Assembly: GCF_010669125.1 (NCBI RefSeq)
Contig: NZ_CP048630.1
Coordinates: 3,112,001 to 3,176,000, forward strand
Length of the DNA: 64,000 nucleotides
Origin: Ancylobacter pratisalsi
GTDB lineage: Bacteria > Pseudomonadota > Alphaproteobacteria > Rhizobiales > Xanthobacteraceae
Direction: 5' to 3'
Notes under the pieces: model-generated
Databases searched by the model: none
What the model saw: the letters and a program-made list of their open reading frames with translations, nothing else
What the model was told of the DNA's origin: nothing
Program-made: the position numbers and the translations under genes
Part shown: positions 1 through 6,726 of the stretch, in pieces
How the letters are laid out: every line of letters begins with the position of its first letter
Numbering within the stretch: the first letter of the stretch is position 1

Positions 1-1
1 G

Positions 2-529
2 GTGGAGCAGATTGCCGAGCAGGCATCGGTCTCCAAGACCAATCTTTTCTACTATTTCGCCTCCAAGGAGGAGGTGTATGTCGCCGTGCTGCGCCGCCTT
101 CTGGACCAGTGGCTGGCGCCCCTGCGCGCGCTGGAGCGCGACAGCGACCCGGTGAAGGGCATCGGCGACTACATAAGGCGCAAGGTGGAATTTTCGCGTT
201 CGCATCCGGAGGCGTCGCGGCTGTTCTGTCTCGAGATCGTTCAGGGCGCGCCGCTGCTGCGGGGTGAACTGGAGACCTCGCTGAAGGAACTCGTCGATGC
301 CAAGGCGGAGGTGATCCGGGCCTGGGTTGTGGAAGGACGTCTTTCACCGGTAGATCCGCACCACCTGATCTTTGCCATCTGGTCCACCACCCAGCATTAC
401 GCCGATTTTGCCGTACAGATCGGCGCCTTGCTCAACACAGGGCTGGACGACAGCCAGTTTGCCGAAGAGGCTGTGCGCAACATTCAGCGCATCATTCTCG
501 ATGGTGTGCGCACCCGCCCACTTGCCTGA
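2..529 (+). CDS. TetR-family transcriptional regulator, RutR-like (5' partial)
   Basis: The start lies outside the window; the visible 175 residues begin inside the helix-turn-helix. The recognition helix region reads VSKTNLFYYFASKEEVY, the usual TetR pattern in which a Tyr-Tyr-Phe precedes the Lys-Glu. The rest is all-helical and resembles the YcdC/RutR C-terminal domain that binds small ligands such as pyrimidines; motifs like SHPEASRLFCLEI are typical of that subgroup. The ligand and target genes cannot be told from the sequence. The next gene on the same strand starts 53 bases later and encodes a thiol oxidoreductase, which does not obviously fit pyrimidine control. Confidence 0.85.
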   Translation: MEQIAEQASVSKTNLFYYFASKEEVYVAVLRRLLDQWLAPLRALERDSDPVKGIGDYIRRKVEFSRSHPEASRLFCLEIVQGAPLLRGELETSLKELVDAKAEVIRAWVVEGRLSPVDPHHLIFAIWSTTQHYADFAVQIGALLNTGLDDSQFAEEAVRNIQRIILDGVRTRPLA

Positions 530-582
530 GGTGTGGGGCGATAGCCCCGCCCGACATTGCCTGCCACCGGAAGGAATTCGCC

Positions 583-1221
583 ATGCACCGCCGTGCGTTG
601 CTTCGCTCAGCCCTCGGCGTGTCGCTTGCCGCGACACTGATCGCTGCGCCGGGCGCCAACAAGAGCCAGCTCGCCGGTCGCACGCTCGACGTCGAGGCGT
701 TGTTGTTCGACCCGGAAGCCCCGGTCGGTGGCAACCCCAAGGGTGACGTCACCGTGGTGGCGTTCTTCGACTATAATTGCGGCTACTGCCGTCGCTCCAT
801 GCCGGAGCTGGAACGCCTGGTGCGAGAAGATGGAGGTATCCGCCTCGTCTACAAGGACTGGCCGATCCTCGCGAAAAGCTCCGTCACCACCGCCCAGCTG
901 GCTTTGGCAGCCAAGTATCAGGACAAGTATGAGGCCGCCCACAAGGCGCTGATGGAACTTGGCGGTCGTGCCTCCGCTGACCGGATCGATGCCGCGCTGA
1001 CAAAGGCGGGGGTCGATGGAAAGATCCTGGCCGCCGACCTGAAGAAGCACGCCCGGGAAATCGGCGCGCTGCTCGGCCGTAACGACGAACAGGCCGAGGC
1101 GCTGGAACTGCCGGGCACGCCGGTCTATCTGGTCGGGCCGTTCAAGGTGGCTGCCGCGCTGGACTACGATGGCTTCCGCGATGTCGTCCAGGACGCGCGC
1201 AACCGCGCCGCCGGTAAATAG
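583..1221 (+). CDS. DsbA-family thiol:disulfide oxidoreductase, exported
   Basis: A 212-residue thioredoxin-fold protein. The N-terminus carries an arginine pair and a hydrophobic stretch (RRALLRSALGVSLAATLI) that reads as an export signal, so it should act in the periplasm. The active site is C66-G-Y-C69 in FDYNCGYCRRSMPEL, and the cis-proline loop is in LPGTPVYLVG. A helical insert between them matches the DsbA/DsbG/ScsC group. CGYC is common in Com1- and ScsC-like members that reduce or isomerise disulfides rather than only oxidise them. The partner is not known; a dsbB gene is present far away at 56.2 kb. A GGAAGGAATT-type ribosome site precedes the ATG. Confidence 0.9.
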   Translation: MHRRALLRSALGVSLAATLIAAPGANKSQLAGRTLDVEALLFDPEAPVGGNPKGDVTVVAFFDYNCGYCRRSMPELERLVREDGGIRLVYKDWPILAKSSVTTAQLALAAKYQDKYEAAHKALMELGGRASADRIDAALTKAGVDGKILAADLKKHAREIGALLGRNDEQAEALELPGTPVYLVGPFKVAAALDYDGFRDVVQDARNRAAGK

Positions 1222-1532
1222 CGCCGCGGCTTTTCTTCCCCGTTCCGAGCGATCGGCGCTGGCACAGCCGTGCACGGCTTGCTGCGCCTTGGCCGGGGAC
1301 TGTGAGCCATCGGATAATTCAATGTATGAGATTATTTAAAGTAATCGTTGGGCCGGCTTCTGATGTTCGGCTGACTGAAGTATACATGCCGTAGCTGGCG
1401 TTCTTCTGTCATAGATATATCCTATCCGGAGAATCGCAAAACCGTATATGCGTCTACGAAAGACTTCCATCCTTGGTGCGTCTCGCGCGAACGTTGGAAG
1501 AAAATTCATGAACGATTTGAGGATTTATTGAG
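1222..1532. other. Intergenic region, AT-rich in the middle
   Basis: No gene is supported here. The part from about 1310 to 1460 is clearly richer in A and T than its surroundings and includes a GTATAC core near 1379, a shape often seen in GntR-family operators. It probably holds the promoter and control region of the maleate isomerase-like gene. No clear -35/-10 pair can be fixed by eye. Confidence 0.4.
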
Positions 1533-2309
1533 ATGAGCCTCCCTACTGGCGCTGCGGCGCGTTCGGGTTTCCAGTATGACGGCTATGGAACGCTCGGGCG
1601 GCTGGGCCTCATCTACATTGCCTCAAGCATCGTGATGGACGCCGAATGGGCAGCCATGGCCGCGCCGGGGCTCTCGATCCACACGACGCGGCTGCGCCTG
1701 CCAAAGGTCACGCTTGAAGGCATCGACGCGATGATGACGGCGCCGGAACTGGAGCAGTCGGCGCGGCTGGTCGGGTCGGCGCCGATCGACGTGATGTGCT
1801 TCGGGGGGACCAGCGCCTCGTTCGTCTACGGCACGGATTACGACAAGGCCTTGATCACACGCATGGAAAACTGGTCGCCGGGGGTGAAGGCGACCACGGC
1901 GTCGACCGCCTCCCTGGCGGCGCTCGCCAAGGTGAACGCCGGACCCGTGGCACTCGCGACACCTTATGTCGATGCGATCCACCAGCGCGCTATCAACTTC
2001 CTGGAATCCAATGGCCACAAGGTTTTGAACAGCGGCAACCTCGGCATTGACGAGGACTGGGCGCTGGCACAGGTGCCGCTGGAACAGGTGTTCGACCATG
2101 TCGTGGCCTGCGACCATCCCGAGGCGACGGCGATCTTTATTTCCTGCACCAATTTCCGCTCTTCCGGTGTCATCGAGGCGCTGGAGAGGGCGCTGGGCAA
2201 GCCGGTGATCTCGGCCGTGCAGGCCTCGTTCTGGCACTGCCTGGAGGTCACGGACATAAAGGGCGCACGGCCCGGCTATGGGCAACTCTTCCATGACCGT
2301 TTGGCATAG
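1533..2309 (+). CDS. Maleate cis-trans isomerase / Asp-Glu racemase family enzyme
   Basis: A 258-residue cytoplasmic enzyme of the maleate isomerase / arylmalonate decarboxylase branch of the Asp/Glu racemase superfamily. Two catalytic cysteines are visible: C89 in DVMCFGGTSAS and C205 in FISCTNFRSS, one from each half of the pseudo-symmetric fold. Maleate isomerases, which turn maleate into fumarate in nicotinate or gentisate breakdown, keep both cysteines; arylmalonate decarboxylases keep one, so an isomerase-type reaction is favoured. No nicotinate or aromatic-pathway genes are adjacent, so the true substrate is open. The gene stands alone with a long AT-rich upstream region. Confidence 0.8.
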   Translation: MSLPTGAAARSGFQYDGYGTLGRLGLIYIASSIVMDAEWAAMAAPGLSIHTTRLRLPKVTLEGIDAMMTAPELEQSARLVGSAPIDVMCFGGTSASFVYGTDYDKALITRMENWSPGVKATTASTASLAALAKVNAGPVALATPYVDAIHQRAINFLESNGHKVLNSGNLGIDEDWALAQVPLEQVFDHVVACDHPEATAIFISCTNFRSSGVIEALERALGKPVISAVQASFWHCLEVTDIKGARPGYGQLFHDRLA

Positions 2310-2348
2310 AAAGTCGTTTGAAATTAATAGCTTAAAGAGGATCCGCGA

Positions 2349-2864
2349 TCATCGCCCGGGCACGAATTTCCGGGCGATGTAATGGTCCAGCGAGACCACG
2401 CCCGGCCCACGGGCGAGGATGATGAGCAGGCACGCGGCCCACGTGCCATGGGTGGGCCAGGCGTCGGGATAGACGAAGATTTCGATCACCAGCGTCATGC
2501 CCAGCAGTGCCAGTGCCGCGAAGCGGCTGGCGAGGCCGAGGACCAGCAGGACCGGGAACAGATGCTCCGCGAAAGCTGCCAGATGAGCGGCGATGACGGG
2601 GTCGACGAGCGGAAGTTTGTATTCGTTTTGAAAGAGATAGATCGCGGTGTCGTTGAGGTGCCAGCCCTCGACCTTGGTCTGGCCGGAGCGCCAGAACACC
2701 CCTGCGATCGACAGCCGGGCGATCAGGCTGATCGCATCATCGGGGATGTGGCTGATGAGGGCGATGAGGCGGACGATGAGGCCGGTGGGGCCGGTGAGTG
2801 CGGTGGCGCTCGATGGAGACGTCGCCGCGATGGGCGAGGGCGCGGCCACGGGTGGCTCGATCAT
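2349..2864 (-). CDS. DoxX-family membrane protein of the bufferin-type operon
   Basis: A 171-residue membrane protein with about four transmembrane helices and the DoxX signature around [14 protein letters not shown] and the middle segment [25 protein letters not shown]. It is the last gene of the leftward metal-responsive operon; its start overlaps the stop of the DUF2063 gene (ATGA), so translation is probably coupled. A DoxX gene at the end of DUF2282-DUF692-DUF2063 operons is a known arrangement (the Caulobacter gig operon). Its role there is unknown; DoxX proteins are often linked with redox or thiol stress. The N-terminal 25 residues are Ala/Pro/Ser-rich and likely cytoplasmic. Confidence 0.88.
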   Translation of the reverse strand: MIEPPVAAPSPIAATSPSSATALTGPTGLIVRLIALISHIPDDAISLIARLSIAGVFWRSGQTKVEGWHLNDTAIYLFQNEYKLPLVDPVIAAHLAAFAEHLFPVLLVLGLASRFAALALLGMTLVIEIFVYPDAWPTHGTWAACLLIILARGPGVVSLDHYIARKFVPGR

Positions 2865-3661
2865 CGCTGTTCTCCGAGGCTGAGGGTGGCGAACGCCCCG
2901 GCGCGCAGGGCGATGGCGAGGGCGAGGGACAGGTCAAAACCGGGCACTTCCGCCGCCATCTCGGCCGCCGGCCCGAGAGCCGCTCCCGAAACCAGTGAGC
3001 CGAGGAGCACGGCGGCGCCGGGCGGCAGGCGGTGGACTTCCACGCTGAGCCGGGGACGCACGACGAGGGCGTCCTCGCCGACCCATTCCTCGATCGGCGC
3101 CAGTGCCGCCTCGCCCGCATTCATCGCCCAGATGGTGACGACGGGGTGGGGCGAGCGCACCAACCCGAAGGCGGGATGAGGCGTCAGGCGAGCCTGCGCG
3201 AGGCTGTCGGGGGGAACGGCGGCCAGAACCGCCGGTTCCAGCGCGGCGACGTCGGCAGCGTGATAGGCGCGAGCCCGCGCCGATTCCAGCCGGGCAAGGT
3301 CCGGCAGATAGGCCAGCTCCCGCGCCGGCTCGAAGTCGGCGATGAAGTCGCCGAAATCGGCGGCGTAATCGAGCAGAAGCGGCGAGCGCGGCGGGTGGGC
3401 GCTGACATAGGCCGCGGCCATGGCGCCGAAGAAGTCCGACCCCACCACTTTCTCGACCGCTGGATAGCGCGACGCCACCGCACCGGTGAGGCCGGCCGCG
3501 ACATTGTTGCGATAGACGCCGAAGCGCCGCGCCGGCGGGCCGGTCCACGCCGTGAGGCCGGAAGGCATGGGCATGGCCCGATCGACCAGAGCCGCGGCGA
3601 AGGCGGCCTGGGTGTCGTGCCGGGAAGGCTGCGGGTTGGGTTGAGAGGTGTACTGGGGCAT
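2861..3661 (-). CDS. bufC: DUF2063 protein, partner of the DUF692 peptide-modifying enzyme (BufC/HvfC-like)
   Basis: A 266-residue protein with the DUF2063 N-terminal domain, recognisable from [28 protein letters not shown] and the following YLPDLARLE. In the bufferin and methanobactin-like systems such proteins dock the precursor peptide onto the DUF692 (MNIO) enzyme; they were earlier called putative DNA-binding proteins without proof. It follows the DUF692 gene by 12 bases and overlaps the DoxX gene, so the three are one transcript. The function is taken from the family and the gene order. Confidence 0.85.
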   Translation of the reverse strand: MPQYTSQPNPQPSRHDTQAAFAAALVDRAMPMPSGLTAWTGPPARRFGVYRNNVAAGLTGAVASRYPAVEKVVGSDFFGAMAAAYVSAHPPRSPLLLDYAADFGDFIADFEPARELAYLPDLARLESARARAYHAADVAALEPAVLAAVPPDSLAQARLTPHPAFGLVRSPHPVVTIWAMNAGEAALAPIEEWVGEDALVVRPRLSVEVHRLPPGAAVLLGSLVSGAALGPAAEMAAEVPGFDLSLALAIALRAGAFATLSLGEQR

Positions 3662-3673
3662 CGGGGGCTCGCT

Positions 3674-4561
3674 TCAGGCCGCCCGGCGGCCAACGCGGCG
3701 CAGCAGGGTCTTGCCGGCATCGGCCTCGGCGCGGGCGAGCAGGGCCTGCGCCGCGACCGCCTCCGAGCGCAGCATCGGCCATTCCGGCACGTCATTGTCC
3801 CATTCGATCAGCGTCGCCACCGGCCCGGTGCGGGCCAGCACCTCCTCATAGAGCGCCCAGACCGGATCCTTGACCGGGGTGTCATGGGAATCGATCAGCA
3901 GCGGCGCGCCGGTATCGTCCACCGTCTCGGAATGACCGCTGAGGTGAATCTCGCGCACCCGTTCCAATGGGAAGCGGGCGAGATAGGCGCGCGGGTCGAG
4001 CCCGTGATTGGTGGCGGCGACGAACACGTTGTTGACGTCGAGCAGCAGGCCGCAGCCGGTGCGCGCGGACAGCTCGTCCAGGAAGTCGGTCTCCTCGATC
4101 GTGCTTTCCTCAAACAGCAGGTAGGTCGCGGGATTTTCCAGCAGCATCTGCCGTTTGAGGTGGGTCTGCACCTCGTCAATATGGTCGGCGATGCGGTTCA
4201 GCGTCTCGTCGGTATAGGGCAACGGCAGCAGGTCGTTGAGAAACACGGTGTCGTGGCTCGACCAGGCCAGATGCTCGGAGAAGCTTGCCGGCTCATAGCG
4301 CTCGCACACGCCCTTGAGCCGGTCCAGATGGGCGCGATCAAGCGGCTGCATCGAGCCGATGGACAGGCCGACGCCATGGATGGACAGCGCATAGTCCTCG
4401 CGCAACCGGCCGAGCTGGGCGTGCGGGGGGCCGCCCGCGCCCATGTAGTTCTCGGCATGCACCTCGAAGAAACCCAGCGGCTGAGGGGCGGCGATGATCT
4501 CGGCGAAGTGCTCCGGCTTGAAGCCGACGCCGGCACGGGCGGGAAGCGCTGAAAAGGCCAT
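3674..4561 (-). CDS. bufB: DUF692 multinuclear non-heme iron oxidase (BufB/HvfB-like)
   Basis: A 295-residue TIM-barrel enzyme of the MNIO (DUF692) family, the relatives of which oxidise cysteines in small peptides, for example in methanobactin and bufferin maturation. Likely iron ligands sit in the family motifs [60 protein letters not shown] and [12 protein letters not shown]. The substrates are probably the two DUF2282 peptides encoded just upstream. The start [19 protein letters not shown] was chosen because the family begins close to GVGFK; a longer reading frame upstream encodes unrelated low-complexity sequence. Confidence 0.9.
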   Translation of the reverse strand: MAFSALPARAGVGFKPEHFAEIIAAPQPLGFFEVHAENYMGAGGPPHAQLGRLREDYALSIHGVGLSIGSMQPLDRAHLDRLKGVCERYEPASFSEHLAWSSHDTVFLNDLLPLPYTDETLNRIADHIDEVQTHLKRQMLLENPATYLLFEESTIEETDFLDELSARTGCGLLLDVNNVFVAATNHGLDPRAYLARFPLERVREIHLSGHSETVDDTGAPLLIDSHDTPVKDPVWALYEEVLARTGPVATLIEWDNDVPEWPMLRSEAVAAQALLARAEADAGKTLLRRVGRRAA

Positions 4562-4630
4562 GGCGGTGTCCTTGGTTGGTTCGCCCCGGCAATCGCGAGG
4601 CAGGGCAGGCGCGGCATGTCGAGGGGCTGG

Positions 4631-4666
4631 AGGCGGGTGAGGCGGCGCGGACCGCGCCACCCGCCT
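4631..4666 (-). terminator. GC-rich hairpin between precursor and maturation genes (attenuator-like)
   Basis: Outer arms 4631-4638 (AGGCGGGT) and 4659-4666 (ACCCGCCT) pair fully; an inner stem 4644-4648/4654-4658 (GGCGC/GCGCC) closes a five-base loop, with a bulge on one side. It lies in the 116-base gap between the second peptide gene and the DUF692 gene. No U-run follows, so it is more likely an mRNA-stability or partial-termination element that lowers enzyme expression relative to the peptides. Confidence 0.45.
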
Positions 4667-4677
4667 CGCGGCCAGCG

Positions 4678-4959
4678 TCAGGTCGGAGCGGCGCCCTGGG
4701 TCAGGCTGCCCATGCCGTCGGGGGTCTTCATGGTGGTGCAGGTGCCGGTGGGGACGAGCTTCCAGGCATTCTTCTGGTAGTCGACCTTGGAGGTGCCGGC
4801 GCAGGTGGTGCCGGGCCCGGCCGCGCAATCGTTCTGCCCCTTCAGCGCGACGCCGTAGCACTTTTCCTTGGTGTCGGCGGCCGAAGCCGGCTGCAGGGCG
4901 ACCAGCGAAAGCGCGGCGGTCAGGGATGCCGCGAGTGCCGCAGCGGGTATGCTTTTCAT
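4678..4959 (-). CDS. bufA: DUF2282 bufferin-type precursor peptide, copy 2
   Basis: A 93-residue exported peptide. A signal peptide ends near ALQPASA-AD, and the mature part starts with the DUF2282 motif [17 protein letters not shown]. Four cysteines at 34, 45, 53 and 74 are the only ones and match the conserved set of bufferin precursors. In that family, cysteines are oxidised to thiooxazoles by the DUF692/DUF2063 pair and the exported peptide binds copper. It sits 48 bases after a closely similar gene; the two proteins share the block around the first two cysteines and KLVPTGTC but differ in the loop before the third cysteine and in the C-terminal tail. Confidence 0.88.
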   Translation of the reverse strand: MKSIPAAALAASLTAALSLVALQPASAADTKEKCYGVALKGQNDCAAGPGTTCAGTSKVDYQKNAWKLVPTGTCTTMKTPDGMGSLTQGAAPT

Positions 4960-5007
4960 GGAAGGCTCCTGTGGTGCGTTACTCTCAGACGGGGCTGGAG
5001 ACGACGC

Positions 5008-5277
5008 TCACATCGGCTTCAGCATGCCGTGACCCTTGGGGGTCATCATCTGGGCGCAGGTACCGGTGGGAACGAGCTTGAAGGAGGCCGGGTCATAGTC
5101 GACCATCGACTTGCCGGCGCAGTCATGCTTGCCGGCGGCGCAGTCGTTCTGGCCCTTCATGGCGACGCCGTAGCACTTCTCCTTGCCATCGGCGGCGGAG
5201 GCGGGAGTGATGGCGACCGTGGCGAGCGCGGAAGCGAGCGAGCCGGCGAGGGCGAGGGCTTTGAAGCTGGTGTTCAT
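5008..5277 (-). CDS. bufA: DUF2282 bufferin-type precursor peptide, copy 1
   Basis: An 89-residue exported peptide, first gene of the leftward operon. The signal peptide ends near TPASA-AD; the mature region has [17 protein letters not shown], then [13 protein letters not shown] and KLVPTGTC, giving cysteines at 35, 46, 53 and 74. Its C-terminus is rich in Met and His ([14 protein letters not shown]), which the second copy lacks in part; these side chains could add soft-metal ligands. It is preceded by an AAGGGAGA ribosome site and an ECF-type promoter about 48 bases upstream. Function by family: periplasmic metal, probably copper, sequestration after modification. Confidence 0.88.
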   Translation of the reverse strand: MNTSFKALALAGSLASALATVAITPASAADGKEKCYGVAMKGQNDCAAGKHDCAGKSMVDYDPASFKLVPTGTCAQMMTPKGHGMLKPM

Positions 5278-5297
5278 GGGTCTGTCTCCCTTGGAAG

Positions 5298-5316
5298 GTC
5301 AGATCATTCGTCTGAC
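5298..5316 (-). other. Small hairpin in the leader of the bufferin-type operon
   Basis: GTCAGA (5298-5303) and TCTGAC (5311-5316) form a perfect six-base stem around a seven-base loop. It lies between the predicted transcription start and the first peptide gene, so it would sit at or near the 5' end of the mRNA, where such hairpins often protect against decay. It could instead be a DNA operator. Confidence 0.35.
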
Positions 5317-5324
5317 TTCCGGGC

Positions 5325-5350
5325 TACGCAGCCGGGCCGGGAAACGTTAC
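5325..5350 (-). promoter_or_regulatory. ECF-sigma promoter of the bufferin-type operon
   Basis: Read on the minus strand: GTAACG (-35, 5350-5345), 16 bases, then CGTA (-10, 5328-5325). The same pattern with the same spacing occurs in the other direction upstream of the sigma-factor gene. AAC in the -35 box is typical of ECF sigma factors, and Caulobacter SigF is reported to use a GTAACC/CGAA pattern. The start of transcription would fall about 40 bases before the first peptide gene. Confidence 0.65.
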
Positions 5351-5450
5351 AGAGAAGGCACGGATATTCGTGCCGCGGTGCGTGCGCTTTTTCCGGCGGC
5401 GGGTAAAAAGCGTGTCGAATGAAGAGTTTGCGGGTTTCATATGACGGTCG

Positions 5451-5476
5451 GTAACAAAATCGCGCGCGGCGACGTA
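5451..5476 (+). promoter_or_regulatory. ECF-sigma promoter of the sigF-nrsF operon (autoregulation)
   Basis: GTAACA (5451-5456), 16 bases, then CGTA (5473-5476), matching the divergent promoter of the peptide operon. The -10 box ends five bases before the first ATG of the sigma gene, so a transcript starting at the usual distance would begin at or inside the first codons. Confidence 0.65.
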
Positions 5477-5481
5477 AAGGA

Positions 5482-6057
5482 ATGTATCGGGTGAGCCGTT
5501 CAGCTCGCGAGCAGGAATGGGCCGACTGGATGCGTCGCGCGATCGACGGAGACAGCGCGGCCTATCATCGTTTCCTGCATGCGGTGACGCCTCACCTGCG
5601 CAGCATGGCGCGCCGGCGCTGTGCCACCTATGGCGCGCCGGCGAGCGAGGCGGAGGATATCGTGCAGGAAGTTCTGCTGGCGGTGCATCTGAAGCGCGGG
5701 ACGTGGGACCCGGCGCGGCCTATCGGCCCGTGGCTGGCGACCATCGTGCGCAACAAGCTGGTTGACGCCCTGCGCCGGCGCGGGCGCGAGGCCACGGTGA
5801 CGGTGGACGACATTGCGGAGCTGCCGGCCATCGACGACCGCACCGACGGCTCGGACCGCGTGGATGTCGAACGCATGCTGGAGAAGCTGAAGGACCCGCA
5901 GCGCGATATCGTGCGCTCGATCTCGCTGGAAGGCGCGGGCGTGCGGGAAACCGCGACGCGGCTGCACATGAGCGAGGGCGCGGTGCGCGTGGCCCTGCAT
6001 CGCGCACTCAAGTCACTGGCGGCAATCTATCGGAGGCAGAGCGGTGAAGACGACTGA
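5482..6057 (+). CDS. sigF: ECF RNA polymerase sigma factor, SigF-type
   Basis: A 191-residue ECF sigma factor. Region 2 is seen in AEDIVQEVLLAVHLKRGTWD and NKLVDALRRRGR; region 4 with its helix-turn-helix is in VRETATRLHMSEGAVRVALHRALK. Pairing with an NrsF gene that overlaps its 3' end places it in the SigF group, which in Caulobacter answers to chromate, cadmium and copper stress. Its targets here are very likely the divergent peptide operon and itself, from the matching promoters. The start is uncertain: the ATG at 5482 is almost on the predicted transcription start, so the mRNA may be leaderless, or translation may begin at GTG 5491 or ATG 5530. Confidence 0.9.
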   Translation: MYRVSRSAREQEWADWMRRAIDGDSAAYHRFLHAVTPHLRSMARRRCATYGAPASEAEDIVQEVLLAVHLKRGTWDPARPIGPWLATIVRNKLVDALRRRGREATVTVDDIAELPAIDDRTDGSDRVDVERMLEKLKDPQRDIVRSISLEGAGVRETATRLHMSEGAVRVALHRALKSLAAIYRRQSGEDD

Positions 6058-6679
6058 CCTGATCAGCCTGATGGCGGCCGATGCACCGGTGCGGATGCGG
6101 CTGGGCCGGATGCTGACGATCGCGCTTTTTGCCGGCATCGCGGCGTCGGCGATCCTGCTCCTGGCGTCCGTCGGGCTCAGGCCCAACATGGCCAGCATGA
6201 TCGAGACCGCGCGGGTGCTGTTCAAGATCCTGTTCACGCTGACGCTTGCCGTGGCCGCCTCGGCACTGGTGTTCCGCGTCGGACGTCCGGGCGCGGAACT
6301 GGGGCGGCGCGGCCTGTGGCTGGCGGGGCTGGTCGGCGTGCTGCTGGTGGCGGTCGGCGCCGAACTCATGGTGTTGCCGCGCGGCGAATGGGTGGCGAGC
6401 CTGAAGGGCGGGCACGCGATGTTCTGCCTGTTCTTCATTCCGGTGCTGTCGCTGGCGCCGCTGGGCGGGTTTCTCATGGCCCTGCGCGAAGGCGCGCCCG
6501 ACAATCCCGGTCTTGCGGGAGCCGCGGCGGGCCTGGCGGCCAGCGCGATCGGCGCGGCGCTCTATGCCTGGCATTGCCCGGATGACAGCCCGCTGTTCCT
6601 GGCGACGTGGTACATGCTCGCCGCCGCCATCGTTACCTTGGCCGGCTTTCTCATCGGCCGGCGCATCCTGCGCTGGTGA
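6044..6679 (+). CDS. nrsF: NrsF-family (DUF1109) membrane anti-sigma factor
   Basis: A 211-residue inner-membrane protein with six predicted helices, starting at a GTG inside the sigma gene (14-base overlap), so the two are co-translated. The soluble N-terminus (MKTTDLISLMAADAPV) is the family's sigma-binding part. Only two cysteines exist, C128 in AMFCLFF and C178 in AWHCPDD; they match the pair of conserved cysteines known in Caulobacter NrsF to be needed for sensing metal or thiol stress and releasing SigF. This makes it the likely sensor of the locus. Confidence 0.9.
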   Translation: MKTTDLISLMAADAPVRMRLGRMLTIALFAGIAASAILLLASVGLRPNMASMIETARVLFKILFTLTLAVAASALVFRVGRPGAELGRRGLWLAGLVGVLLVAVGAELMVLPRGEWVASLKGGHAMFCLFFIPVLSLAPLGGFLMALREGAPDNPGLAGAAAGLAASAIGAALYAWHCPDDSPLFLATWYMLAAAIVTLAGFLIGRRILRW

Positions 6680-6695
6680 ACGGGCGGAAATGAAC

Positions 6696-6716
6696 GGGGC
6701 GCGCCGCGCGCGCCCC
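6696..6716. terminator. GC hairpin between convergent genes
   Basis: GGGGCGCG (6696-6703) pairs with CGCGCCCC (6709-6716) around a five-base loop, just after nrsF and just before the end of the leftward dehydrogenase gene. No U-run follows on either strand. Confidence 0.45.
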
Positions 6717-6726
6717 GCTCCGGGCC

